A stretch of DNA of 64,000 nt from Amycolatopsis azurea DSM 43854 (GTDB lineage Bacteria > Actinomycetota > Actinomycetes > Mycobacteriales > Pseudonocardiaceae), in assembly GCF_001995215.1 (NCBI RefSeq), contig NZ_MUXN01000018.1, positions 8,142-72,141 on the forward strand, read 5' to 3'. The translations under genes were made by a program, and so were the position numbers. This document shows positions 43,507-51,422 of this stretch, piece after piece. The notes beneath the pieces were generated by a model. It ran no database searches. It had not been told where the DNA came from and saw nothing but the letters and a program-made list of their open reading frames with translations. Every line of letters starts with the position of its first letter. Position 1 is the first letter of the stretch.

Positions 43507-44972
43507 GACGCCCTCCCGCTGAGCTCGTAGTCGCTCGGGTCGACCTTGCGGGTCTCCAGCCAGTAGCGCCAGGTGAAGCCCGGCCAGATCGTCCGGTTGA
43601 CGCCCTTCGCGTCGAGGTACCAGCTCTTGCAGCCGCCCTGGGTCCACACGCCCTTGACGAGCTTGTCCTGGATCTCGCGCTGGAACTTCTCCTGGACGCC
43701 CGTGCGGACGTCGAGCGCGGCGGCGCCCCGCGAGTCGGTGAGCTTGATCGCGTCGACGACGTAGCGGGCCTGCGATTCGATCATGAACACCACGGAGTTG
43801 TGGCCCAGCGCGGTGTTCGGGCCGAGAAGGAAGAACAGGTTGGGGAAGCCGGCGACGGTGATGCCCTTGTGCGTGTGCATCCCTTCGGTGGCCCATTCCT
43901 TGGCGAGGTCGCGGCCGTCGATCCCGGTGATGTCCAGGTACTCCAAGGCATCCGTGACCTTGAAGCCGGTTCCGTAGACGATCGCGTCGACCTCGTGCTC
44001 GACGCCGTTCCCGTCGACGACGCTGTGTGCCTTGACCTCGCGCACGCCGTCGGTGTTGACGTCCACATTGGACCGATTGATCGCCGGGTAGTAGTCGTTG
44101 GAGATCAGCACCCGCTTGCAGCCCATGGTGTAGTCCGGGGTGACCTTCTTGCGCAGCTTGGGATCCTTGACGCCCTTGCCGATGTGGCGCTTCGCGATCA
44201 CCTCGCCCGCCTTCATGATCGCGGGGTGGCCGTTGAAGCCGACGGCGCGCACTTCGAGGAACCAGTACAGCGCGTTGCGGTAAAGCCGCTGCACGCCGGG
44301 GATCCGGCGGAACGCGGTCTTGGCCCAGTTCGGCATGGCGTGGTCGGGCTTCGGCATGATCCACGGCGGCGTGCGCTGGAACAGCGTCAGCTCGGCGACG
44401 TCGGGCGCGATCTTCGGGACGAACTGGACGGCGCTCGCGCCGGTGCCGACCACGGCGACCTTCTTGCCGCGCAGGTCGTACTCGTGGTTCCACTGCGCGG
44501 AGTGCCAGGTCTGGCCCTTGAACTTCTCGATCCCGGGCAGCTTGGGGACCTGCGGGATGTGCAGGCCGCCGACGCCCGAGACGACGAACTGGGCTTCGAG
44601 GTCACCCGACTTCGTGTGCACGCGCCAGAGCCGCGCGGTGTCGTCCCAGTCGGCGCCGGTGAGTTCGACGCCGAACCGGATCTTGCGCCGCAGCCGGTAC
44701 TTGTCGGTGACGTCCTTCAGGTACTGGAAGATCTCCGGGGCGGGCGAGAACGACCGCGACCAGTCCGGGTTCTGCTCGTAGGAGAACGAGTACATGTGGG
44801 ACTGCACGTCGCAGGCGCAGCCGGGGTACGAGTTGTCCCGCCACGTACCGCCGACTTCGTCCGCCTTCTCCAGGATCACGTAGTCGGTGATCCCGGCCTT
44901 TTCCAGCTGGATGGCCTGGCCGAGCCCGGAAAATCCGGTGCCCACGATCACGACCTTGAATCGCTCGGTCAT
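43503..44972 (-). CDS. Flavin-containing (Baeyer-Villiger-type) monooxygenase
   Basis: A 489-residue class B flavoprotein monooxygenase. FAD Rossmann motif GTGFSG (11-16), BVMO fingerprint F151-x-G153-x3-H157-x3-W161, and NADPH Rossmann motif GTGASA (176-181). Length fits MymA/EthA-type enzymes of mycobacteria. ATG 44972 with GGAGGG. It leads a three-gene operon with GTGA/ATGA couplings. The substrate might be a ketone, fatty acid or sterol side chain; the sequence does not say. Confidence 0.93.
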   Translation of the reverse strand: MTERFKVVIVGTGFSGLGQAIQLEKAGITDYVILEKADEVGGTWRDNSYPGCACDVQSHMYSFSYEQNPDWSRSFSPAPEIFQYLKDVTDKYRLRRKIRFGVELTGADWDDTARLWRVHTKSGDLEAQFVVSGVGGLHIPQVPKLPGIEKFKGQTWHSAQWNHEYDLRGKKVAVVGTGASAVQFVPKIAPDVAELTLFQRTPPWIMPKPDHAMPNWAKTAFRRIPGVQRLYRNALYWFLEVRAVGFNGHPAIMKAGEVIAKRHIGKGVKDPKLRKKVTPDYTMGCKRVLISNDYYPAINRSNVDVNTDGVREVKAHSVVDGNGVEHEVDAIVYGTGFKVTDALEYLDITGIDGRDLAKEWATEGMHTHKGITVAGFPNLFFLLGPNTALGHNSVVFMIESQARYVVDAIKLTDSRGAAALDVRTGVQEKFQREIQDKLVKGVWTQGGCKSWYLDAKGVNRTIWPGFTWRYWLETRKVDPSDYELSGRAS

Positions 44973-45009
44973 CTGCGCCCTCCGCGTCGAGGCTTTCCTG
45001 CGCGGATGA

Positions 45010-45050
45010 CGTTACCTGAAGTAACAGTTACTTGCTAGTACGACTTACTG
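45010..45050. promoter_or_regulatory. Inverted repeats upstream of the monooxygenase operon
   Basis: GTTACCTGAAGTAAC (45010-45024) is a perfect 5-bp-arm inverted repeat. GTTACTTGCTAGTAC follows at about 45026, and CTTACTGGCTAGTAC at about 45042 repeats it. Similar TACC/AGTAA elements lie upstream of the SDR gene at 46467-46495. They suggest one shared repressor; none is adjacent. Confidence 0.5.
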
Positions 45051-45051
45051 G

Positions 45052-45525
45052 CTAGTACGAGCCGCCGAGCTTCGTGTGGTCCCAGCTCACGATCTTGGTC
45101 GGCGTGAAAACCAGCCCGATCCGCTTCGGGGCCTGCTTGCCGATGAAGGCGGCGAGCTCGTCGGGCACCGGGTCCCCTGGCTTCGCGCCGGCGTACCGCT
45201 GCATGAGGTTGATACCCATCTGGGTGACCTGGGCGGTGTCGGTGATGACCTCGACGTCGGCTTCCAGTGAGACCCCGCGCAGCTTCTCGTAGCTTTCGCC
45301 GTCCTCGATGAGCACGGTGGCGCGGGGGTCGCGCTCCAGGTTCTTCGCCTTCTGGGACGTGCCGTAGGTCCAGGTCGCGACGCCCGATCCGTGCGGGTAG
45401 TACCAGAGCGGCGCGAGATGCGGACGGCCGTTCGGACCGATCGTCGCGACGTTGATGACCTTCTGCTCGCCGAGGTAGGCGGCGAGTTCGTCAGGTGACA
45501 TGCGGATCTGGTCGCGACGCGACAT
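45052..45525 (-). CDS. PPOX-class split-barrel protein
   Basis: A 157-residue flavin/F420-binding split-barrel protein (VINVATIGPNGRPHLAPLWYYPH at about 23-45, AKNLERDPRATVLIEDG). It lies 4 bp behind an SDR gene and so forms a two-gene unit. The length, about 17 residues more than the copy at 33979, is due to an N-terminal helix (MSPDELAAYLG) and the FTPTKIVSWDHTKL end. Probably an F420-dependent reductase of unknown substrate. Confidence 0.82.
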   Translation of the reverse strand: MSRRDQIRMSPDELAAYLGEQKVINVATIGPNGRPHLAPLWYYPHGSGVATWTYGTSQKAKNLERDPRATVLIEDGESYEKLRGVSLEADVEVITDTAQVTQMGINLMQRYAGAKPGDPVPDELAAFIGKQAPKRIGLVFTPTKIVSWDHTKLGGSY

Positions 45526-45529
45526 GCGG

Positions 45530-46420
45530 TCAGCCCTTCTTCGTGGCGGCCCGGCCTGCCTGACCGGTTATCGAAGATTCGTACGCGCCGCGCTCCTGGA
45601 TGTCCACGAGTGCGGCCGCGTCGGCCTTCTTGATCCGGCCCTTCGCGCCGATCTCGATGATCGGCGGCAGGAACGCGCGGATCAGCTTGAGCCCGCCGAC
45701 CCAGCGCGGCACGTGCACGGTGCGGGCGCGTTTGTTGACCCCGGCCTGGAGGTGGTCGAGCGCGACGGACAGCGGGTAGGTCTTGCCGAGCAGGCCGGGC
45801 ATGCCGGTGCGGAGCTTGCCGAAGACCGGGTGCTTGTCGGCGCTTTCGACCAGGTCGGTGCGGATCCAGGTGGGGTGCGCGACGCCGACCTTCACGCCGA
45901 GGTGGGCGACTTCGGCGCGGAAGCTGTTGCAGAACGCCTCGACACCGGCCTTCGCGGCGGCGTAGTTGGCCATGCCGGGCGCGTGGGTGATCGCGGCCAG
46001 CGAGGAGATCGCGAGCAGGTAGCCCTTGCGGTCGAGGACATGCGGAAGGGTGACGCGGAAGGTGCGCCAGACGCCCAGGAGGTCGACCTCGATGACCTTC
46101 TCGAAGGCGGCCGGGTCCACCGACCGGACGAAGCCGGAGGTCGCGATGCCGGCGTTCGCGATGACGATGTCGATCCCGCCGAAGTGCTCGACGACGCCCG
46201 CGGTGGCCCGTTCGAGGTCGTCCCAGCTGGTGACGTCGGCTTCCCAGGCGTGGGCGTTGGCGCCGATCTTGTCGGCGACCTCCTGCTGTTCCTTGGCTTC
46301 GATACCGACCAAGGCGACCTTCGCGCCCTGCGCGGCCAGGCGCTCGGCGAGTCCCGCGCCGATGCCCCTCGCGGCGCCGGTGATCAGGACGACCTTGCCG
46401 TTCACGCTGTTCTTGGCCAC
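45530..46420 (-). CDS. SDR-family oxidoreductase (SadH-like)
   Basis: A 296-residue short-chain dehydrogenase. TGAARGIG (about 14-21), NAG (NAGIA), a catalytic Ser in ISSLAA and Tyr-x3-Lys in NYAAAKAG. A C-terminal extension of about 50 residues contains amphipathic and basic stretches, as in SadH-type enzymes that accompany MymA monooxygenases in mycobacteria. GTG 46420 with GAGGAGG. It shares operator-like repeats with the monooxygenase operon downstream and probably works in the same pathway. Confidence 0.87.
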   Translation of the reverse strand: MAKNSVNGKVVLITGAARGIGAGLAERLAAQGAKVALVGIEAKEQQEVADKIGANAHAWEADVTSWDDLERATAGVVEHFGGIDIVIANAGIATSGFVRSVDPAAFEKVIEVDLLGVWRTFRVTLPHVLDRKGYLLAISSLAAITHAPGMANYAAAKAGVEAFCNSFRAEVAHLGVKVGVAHPTWIRTDLVESADKHPVFGKLRTGMPGLLGKTYPLSVALDHLQAGVNKRARTVHVPRWVGGLKLIRAFLPPIIEIGAKGRIKKADAAALVDIQERGAYESSITGQAGRAATKKG

Positions 46421-46466
46421 GTTGCCTCCTCGTCCGAGCCCTGAGGCTTTCGGACGTTACCCCAAC

Positions 46467-46495
46467 CTACCCGGAGTAAGCTACCCACAAGTAAG
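46467..46495. promoter_or_regulatory. Tandem operator-like repeats upstream of the SDR gene
   Basis: CTACCCGGAGTAAG (46467-46480) is followed directly by CTACCCACAAGTAAG (46481-46495). Both resemble GTTACCTGAAGTAAC before the monooxygenase gene. They lie 47-75 bp upstream of the SDR start. Confidence 0.5.
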
Positions 46496-46498
46496 TCC

Positions 46499-46561
46499 GC
46501 GTTTCGTCCTCTGGACGCGTTGGTTGGTGATGCGAACTACCGCATTCAGAGGACGAAACGC
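46499..46561. repeat. 63-bp TCCTCTG palindrome, TTTCG subtype
   Basis: Arms GCGTTTCGTCCTCTGGACGC and CATTCAGAGGACGAAACGC frame a less conserved centre. It is of the TTTCGTCC/GGACGAAA subtype, like the copy in the PfkB gene. It ends 8 bp before the aldo/keto reductase stop. Confidence 0.85.
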
Positions 46562-46569
46562 GAGGGATT

Positions 46570-47481
46570 TCAGCGCGAGGCGGTGGTGAGGGCCTCGAGT
46601 TCGTCGGAGGTGAGCGAGAGGTCGACGGCGGGCAGGAGGTCGTTCAGCTGCTCGACCGAACGGGCGCTCGCGATGGGCGCGGTGACGGTCGGCTGCGCGA
46701 ACAGCCACGCCAGCGAAACGGCCGCGACCGAAACGCCGCGATCGGCCGCGATCCCGTCCAGTGCCGCGAGGACGCGCTCGCCGCGTTCGTCCAAATAGGA
46801 CGATGCGCGGGCGGCGCGCGGGCTGTCGCCGAGGTCGTCCTTCGATCGGTACTTCCCGGCCAGGAAACCCTTGGCCAGTGAGAAATACGGCAGGACGGCC
46901 AGTCCTTCGCGTTCGACCGTCGGCGCCAGGTCGCGTTCGTAGTCCCGCTCGACGAGGTTGTAGTGCGGTTGCAGCGCGACGTACTTCGCGAGACCTTCAC
47001 GGTCCGAAATGGACAGTGACTCGCCCAGTCGTTCCGCCGAGTAGTTCGACGCCGCGATGTAGCGGACCTTGCCCGCCCGCACGAGCGCGTCGAAGGCCCG
47101 CAGCGTCTCCTCGATCGGGGTCTCCGGATCGTCGATGTGCGAGTAGTAGAGGTCGATGTGGTCGACCTGGAGCCGGCGCAGCGAGTCCTCGGCCGCCGCC
47201 GCGATGTTCGCCGCCGACAGGCCCTTCCGCTGGTCCCACATGCCGGTCTTGGTCGCGATGACGACGTCGTCGCGGCGTCCGCGCCGGCTCAGCCAGTTGC
47301 CGATGATCGTTTCGGAGCCGCCGCCCGAATAGAGGTCGGCGCTGTCGATGAAGTTGCCGCCTGCCGCCGTGTAGGCGTCGAGGACGGCGAAGGACTGTTG
47401 TTCGTCCGCGGTCCAGCCGAAGACGTTCCCGCCGAGGTTGATCCCTCGGACGTCGAGGTCGGAGTTCCCGAGTTTCGCCAT
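46570..47481 (-). CDS. Aldo/keto reductase
   Basis: A 303-residue TIM-barrel NADPH reductase. Catalytic tetrad candidates are Asp47 (FIDSADLYSGG), Tyr52, Lys79 (VIATKTGM) and His in YYSHIDDP. The C-terminal TAPIASARSVEQL segment binds the cofactor phosphate. Resembles YajO/YghZ-like members that reduce aldehydes or sugars. Divergent from an LLM enzyme across 50 bp. Confidence 0.92.
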   Translation of the reverse strand: MAKLGNSDLDVRGINLGGNVFGWTADEQQSFAVLDAYTAAGGNFIDSADLYSGGGSETIIGNWLSRRGRRDDVVIATKTGMWDQRKGLSAANIAAAAEDSLRRLQVDHIDLYYSHIDDPETPIEETLRAFDALVRAGKVRYIAASNYSAERLGESLSISDREGLAKYVALQPHYNLVERDYERDLAPTVEREGLAVLPYFSLAKGFLAGKYRSKDDLGDSPRAARASSYLDERGERVLAALDGIAADRGVSVAAVSLAWLFAQPTVTAPIASARSVEQLNDLLPAVDLSLTSDELEALTTASR

Positions 47482-47531
47482 GCTTCGAACATAAGGGAAG
47501 ACATCGGCGGCGGGTGGCGTTAGCTCGAAGC

Positions 47532-48353
47532 ATGGGAATCGAACTCGGCAGGATCGGCATCTGGCAGCACGAAAGCGTGTTCACCCCGGAGCTCGCGCGT
47601 GAGCTGGAAGAGCTCGGCTACGGCGCCATCTGGCTCGGCGGCTCACCGGACGGCGACCTCGCGAAGGCGGAGGAACTCCTCGACGCGACGAAGACGATCA
47701 AGGTCGCCACCGGCATCGTCAACATCTGGAAGGACGACGCGGCGACGGTCGCCGGGTCGTACAAGCGCATCGAGGCGAAGCACCCGGGCCGCTTCCTGCT
47801 CGGCGTCGGCGCGGGGCACCGCGAGCACACCGCGGAGTTCAAGAAGCCGTACACCGCGCTGGTGGAGTATCTCGATGCCCTCGACGAGGCCGGAGTGCCC
47901 GTCGAAGGCCGCGCGCTCGCCGCTCTCGGCCCGAAGGTGATCAAACTCGCAGGAGACCGCACGGCGGGAGCCCACCCGTACCTGATGACACCGGAGCACA
48001 CGCGTCAGGCGCGCGAGATCCTCGGCGAAGGACCGCTGCTCGCGCCCGAACAGAAGGTCGTCCTCGAGGCCGATCCGGCGAAGGCCCGCGAGATCGGACG
48101 GGGCAGTGTCGGGTTCTACCTCGGCCTCGTCAACTACACGAACTCCCTGCGGAAACTCGGTTTCACCGACGAGGACCTGACGGGCCAGGGCAGTGACAAG
48201 CTGATCGACGCGCTGGCCGTGCACGGCGACGCCGAGACGGTCGCCCGCGGGGTCACCGCGCACCTCGAAGCCGGGGCGGACCACGTGAACATCCAGGTAC
48301 TGAACCAGGACCCCCTGCCGGTCTACCGCGCGCTCGCCGCCGTCCTGCTCTGA
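47532..48353 (+). CDS. LLM-class F420-dependent oxidoreductase
   Basis: A 273-residue luciferase-like TIM-barrel protein. The compact size and the segments AIWLGGSPDGDL, VATGIVNIWKDD and FLLGVGAGHREH are typical of F420-dependent LLM families in actinomycetes (TIGR03620-like). Start ATG 47532 (MGIELGRIG); TTG 47514 upstream is less likely. The substrate is unknown. Confidence 0.87.
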   Translation: MGIELGRIGIWQHESVFTPELARELEELGYGAIWLGGSPDGDLAKAEELLDATKTIKVATGIVNIWKDDAATVAGSYKRIEAKHPGRFLLGVGAGHREHTAEFKKPYTALVEYLDALDEAGVPVEGRALAALGPKVIKLAGDRTAGAHPYLMTPEHTRQAREILGEGPLLAPEQKVVLEADPAKAREIGRGSVGFYLGLVNYTNSLRKLGFTDEDLTGQGSDKLIDALAVHGDAETVARGVTAHLEAGADHVNIQVLNQDPLPVYRALAAVLL

Positions 48354-48436
48354 CGCGACGGCTGTAGGCACCTCCCGGCCGACCTCGTACGATGCGGCCG
48401 AGAGGTGCACCAGCCTGCTTCGAGGAGGAGTAAACG

Positions 48437-49468
48437 ATGCCCATCGCCACCCCCGAGGTCTACGCGGAGATGCTCGACCGGGCGAAGGCGAACGAATTCG
48501 CCTACCCGGCCATCAACGTGACCTCGTCGGAGACCCTGAACGCCGCCATCCGCGGGTTCGCCGAGGCGGAGAGCGACGGGATCATCCAGTTCTCCACCGG
48601 CGGCGCGGAGTTCGCCTCCGGCCAGAAGGTCAAGGACATGGTGACCGGTTCGGTCGCGCTCGCCGAGTTCGCCCAGGTCGTCGCCGCCAAGTACGACGTC
48701 AACGTCGCGCTGCACACCGACCACTGCCCGAAGGACAAGCTCGACGGCTTCGTCCGCCCGCTGATCGAGATCTCGGCGGAGCGGGTCAAGAACGGTCAGC
48801 ACCCGCTGTTCCAGAGCCACATGTGGGACGGTTCCGCGATCGACCTCGACGAGAACCTCGAGATCGCGCAGGAGCTGCTCGCCAAGGCCGCGGCCGCGAA
48901 CATCATCCTCGAGGTCGAGATCGGCGTCGTCGGCGGCGAGGAAGACGGCGTCGAGGCCGAGATCAACGAGAAGCTGTACACCGCCGAGGGCGACTTCCTG
49001 AAGACGATCGACGCGCTCGGCTCCGGCGAGAACGGCCGCTACCTGCTGGCCGCGACCTTCGGCAACGTGCACGGCGTCTACAAGCCCGGCAACGTGAAGC
49101 TGCGCCCGGACGTGCTCAAGGGCGGCCAGGAGGCGGCGTCGAAGAAGCTCGGCCTCCCGGCCGGTTCGAAGCCGTTCGAGCTGGTCTTCCACGGCGGTTC
49201 CGGCTCGCTGCCGGAGGAGATCCGCGAGGCGGTGTCCTACGGCGTCGTGAAGATGAACGTCGACACGGACACGCAGTACGCCTTCACCCGGCCGATCGCG
49301 GACCACTTCTTCAAGAACTACGACGGCGTCCTGAAGATCGACGGCGAGGTCGGCAACAAGAAGGTCTACGACCCGCGCAGCTACCTGAAGGCCGCCGAGG
49401 CGGGCATGGCCGCGCGCATCGTCGAGGCCGCTCAGTCGCTGGGGTCGGCGGGCAACAAGCTCTCCTGA
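48437..49468 (+). CDS. fbaA: Class II fructose-bisphosphate aldolase
   Basis: A 343-residue zinc enzyme of glycolysis and gluconeogenesis. Zn ligands are in HTDHCP (about 93-98), NVHGVY and FHGGSGS. Catalytic Asp in LHTDH. Substrate phosphate binding in GGSGS and NVDTDTQ. The GEEDGVEAEI loop is typical of the actinobacterial class IIa form. Start ATG 48437 with GAGGAGGAG, a very strong site that suits high expression. A half palindrome and a full palindrome lie behind it. Confidence 0.97.
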   Translation: MPIATPEVYAEMLDRAKANEFAYPAINVTSSETLNAAIRGFAEAESDGIIQFSTGGAEFASGQKVKDMVTGSVALAEFAQVVAAKYDVNVALHTDHCPKDKLDGFVRPLIEISAERVKNGQHPLFQSHMWDGSAIDLDENLEIAQELLAKAAAANIILEVEIGVVGGEEDGVEAEINEKLYTAEGDFLKTIDALGSGENGRYLLAATFGNVHGVYKPGNVKLRPDVLKGGQEAASKKLGLPAGSKPFELVFHGGSGSLPEEIREAVSYGVVKMNVDTDTQYAFTRPIADHFFKNYDGVLKIDGEVGNKKVYDPRSYLKAAEAGMAARIVEAAQSLGSAGNKLS

Positions 49469-49477
49469 CCCAGGACC

Positions 49478-49500
49478 GCATTTAGTCCTCTGAATGCGGT
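49478..49500. repeat. Half of a TCCTCTG palindrome
   Basis: GCATTTAGTCCTCTGAATGC with GGT is one arm only. The second arm is missing and a palindrome of another family begins 10 bp later. This may be a recombination or replacement scar. Confidence 0.75.
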
Positions 49501-49509
49501 TTGGCTCGA

Positions 49510-49564
49510 GTACGTGAAGGCCCCCTTCATTGCGTCTAGCGCAGTGAAGGGGGCCTTCACGTAC
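49510..49564. repeat. GTGAAGG palindrome, 25-bp arms
   Basis: GTACGTGAAGGCCCCCTTCA.. (49510-49534) pairs with its complement (49540-49564), with one T/C difference, around TCTAG. Likely terminator of fbaA. Same construction as the palindromes at 9030 and 30886. Confidence 0.85.
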
Positions 49565-49603
49565 CTGGGACAGGGGCCCCGGCCGCTGTCTCAAGATCAG
49601 CAA

Positions 49604-49672
49604 AATGTCGGTTACTTGCACTGTGGAATGTCGGTTCATCCAGTCGTGAAATGTCGGCTGGCGGTCGACGTG
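49604..49672 (+). repeat. Three AATGTCGG repeats with 23-bp period
   Basis: AATGTCGG starts at 49604, 49627 and 49650, exactly 23 bp apart, each unit ending near GTG(G/A). The first two share AATGTCGGTT. The third runs into the DUF4143 remnant. Short repeats of this kind occur at ends of IS21-like elements as transposase sites. No transposase gene remains. Confidence 0.6.
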
Positions 49673-49900
49673 GTCTTGGAACGGGACGACGGACAGGTCG
49701 TCGGTGTCGAATCGAAGGCGCGTGACACGGTGACCGCGGCAGATTTCCGCGGACTCGTCCAGCTACGGGACCTTCTCGGCGATCAGTTCACGCAGGGAAT
49801 CGTCCTGCACACCGGAAGCCAGAGCGCCATCAGCTTCGGTGATCGGCTGATGGCGCTTCCGCTCGCTTCGTTGTGGCGGGCCGGACACGATCCGGCCTGA
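49661..49900 (+). pseudogene. C-terminal remnant of a DUF4143 ATPase
   Basis: About 80 residues (VDVVLERDDG to LPLASLW) match the extreme C-terminus of AAA/DUF4143 ATPases: the nuclease-like core with an E-x-K-type ESKA motif, then LRDLLGDQF and FGDRLMALP. The ATPase and middle domains (about 330 residues) are absent. The open frame continues upstream through repeat DNA to an ATG without meaning. So this is most likely debris of a gene cut by a mobile element. Confidence 0.7.
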
Positions 49901-49901
49901 G

Positions 49902-51128
49902 TCAGGCGGCCGGAAGCTCCGTACGCCCGCGACGCTTCTCCAGCAGCGAGTTCACCGCCCGCGTCCCCGGCCCGGCGGAGGCCCACAGCGCGCCGACACC
50001 GACCAGGCAGACCGCGGCCGTCCAGTACGCCACCGGCGGCGCCGACTCCGTGTGCGCGTCGCCGAGGATCCACGGCCGGAACTGCGACTGCACCCACAGC
50101 ATCCCGTAGCCGAACGCCGTCACCAGCAGCGCGCCCGCGCCCGCCGTCAGCATCGGATGACCCCGTCCGATGCGGAACGCCAGGTCCACCGCGACTCCGA
50201 CGGCGAGCAGGTAGAACGGCACGACCGAGATCGGGAAGCCCATTCCGAGCAGCAGCGGCCACATCACCAGCCGGTAGGCGAGGTAGGCGGCGGCGACCGT
50301 CGTCCCGGCCCAGCGGAAGCCGGTGGTGTGCCGTGCCAGCGCGAAGATCAGCGCCATCACGCCGATGCCCCACAGCGGGTAGACCCAGTCTTCGATCGGC
50401 ATCGTGAAGTACTCGACGGCCACCCGGTCGACCGGATGCCCGATCTGGTTGGCGGCGAAGTTCAGCAGCTCGGGTTCGGCCTCGGGCGTGCCGCGTTCCC
50501 AGGCGCGCAGGCCGAGGATGCCGTACTCCTGCTGACCGTTCGGGAAGAACGTGTTCTCCAGGAAGAACGCCCACAGTCCGATGAGGACACCGGTGCGCGT
50601 CCGGCCGGGCTTGGCGTACTTCAGCCAGCCCATGATCACGCCCGCCTGCATGATGCCCGTTCCGATGTAGAGCATCATGTGCGACGGGCTCCACGCGGTC
50701 AGGTCGAGACCGTTGACGCGGTGGTTGATGACGTCCAGCGGCGCCGCGATGAGGAACACCACGAGCCCGATCTGCATCAACCGCAGCGAACGCCTGTCCG
50801 CGCCCATGCCGGTGTAGCTGTGGATCGCCACCAGCACCATGATGATCACCGTGCCGACGGTGTTGATCAGGTGCGGCGGGGCGAGGTCGTCCCGCAACCA
50901 CATGAAATGCCACGACATGTCCCAGGACGAGCCCACCAGTTTGAAGGCGAACGCGGCCAGCCACATCGAGTAGCAGAAGTTCAGCACCCAGTCCGGAGTC
51001 GCCTGTCCCGGCGCGCCGCGGTGCCAATGAAGTTTGAAGAACAGCCTCGTCTTCGCGATCGGGCTGCGGGGGATGACACCCGGCGAAAGGTCCCCGGTCA
51101 CTTCTGTCGCCTTTGTCATGCGGGACAT
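49902..51128 (-). CDS. Polytopic membrane protein of unknown function
   Basis: A 408-residue protein with about ten hydrophobic helices between residues 45 and 385 and short loops. Notable are a His/Trp-rich part (SSWDMSWHFMWLRDD at about 67-81 and SPSHMMLYIGTG), possible haem or metal ligands, and a loop with FFPNGQQEYG. No family is recognised with confidence. N-terminal 40 residues are cytoplasmic and basic; the C-terminus ends in KRRGRTELPAA. Start ATG 51128; ATG 51119 is an alternative. Confidence 0.75.
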   Translation of the reverse strand: MSRMTKATEVTGDLSPGVIPRSPIAKTRLFFKLHWHRGAPGQATPDWVLNFCYSMWLAAFAFKLVGSSWDMSWHFMWLRDDLAPPHLINTVGTVIIMVLVAIHSYTGMGADRRSLRLMQIGLVVFLIAAPLDVINHRVNGLDLTAWSPSHMMLYIGTGIMQAGVIMGWLKYAKPGRTRTGVLIGLWAFFLENTFFPNGQQEYGILGLRAWERGTPEAEPELLNFAANQIGHPVDRVAVEYFTMPIEDWVYPLWGIGVMALIFALARHTTGFRWAGTTVAAAYLAYRLVMWPLLLGMGFPISVVPFYLLAVGVAVDLAFRIGRGHPMLTAGAGALLVTAFGYGMLWVQSQFRPWILGDAHTESAPPVAYWTAAVCLVGVGALWASAGPGTRAVNSLLEKRRGRTELPAA

Positions 51129-51237
51129 CTTCCCTGCTCCAGGTCACGAGATGGGCATTTGGGGTCGAAAATCGGGGTTCACCCGTAGGGGTGGCGGATT
51201 TGCGGTCGGCGTGCGAAGCAGGGCAAGGTGTGCCGCC

Positions 51238-51324
51238 ATGATGCCGAAACGACTTGTCGCGGCGGTCCTCGTCGCCGCTCTGGTGCTGGCCGGTGGGGGC
51301 ATTCTCGGGAGCCTGTTCTTCTAG
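51238..51324 (+). CDS. Possible 28-residue single-helix membrane peptide
   Basis: MMPKRLVAAVLVAALVLAGG followed by GILGSLFF: two basic residues, one hydrophobic helix, then stop. AAGG lies 10 bp upstream. It is divergent from the polytopic membrane protein gene. Such small peptides are real in actinomycetes, but composition alone can create this in GC-rich DNA. Low certainty. Confidence 0.35.
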   Translation: MMPKRLVAAVLVAALVLAGGGILGSLFF

Positions 51325-51332
51325 TCACAGTG

Positions 51333-51422
51333 TTCCTGATCGTGCGCTGACGAAAGCTCGTCGAAGGGGCGCGTTCCGCACGCCGGTCGCGTGATCAGGA
51401 AGGCCCCTCCACCGAGCTTTCG
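51333..51422. other. Crossed inverted repeats, pseudoknot-like RNA candidate
   Basis: Stem A: TTCCTGATC (51333-51341) with GATCAGGAA (51393-51401), extendable to 14 pairs with two G-U. Stem B: CGAAAGCTCG (51351-51360) with CGAGCTTTCG (51413-51422). Stem C: AGGGGC (51365-51370) with GCCCCT (51403-51408), nested in B. A crosses B and C, so not all can form as simple hairpins. It lies in the 187-bp space before the DUF3151 gene. A further small hairpin GGGCGC/GCGCCC (51467-51481) precedes its start. Confidence 0.55.

Noticed and set aside
49604..49672. CRISPR-like array
   Set aside because: Only three 8-10-bp repeats with 13-15-bp variable parts and no cas genes; dimensions do not fit.
49514..49900. 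Intact 128-residue gene
   Set aside because: The first 50 codons cross a palindrome and short repeats. Only the last 80 match a known protein end, so I call it a remnant.
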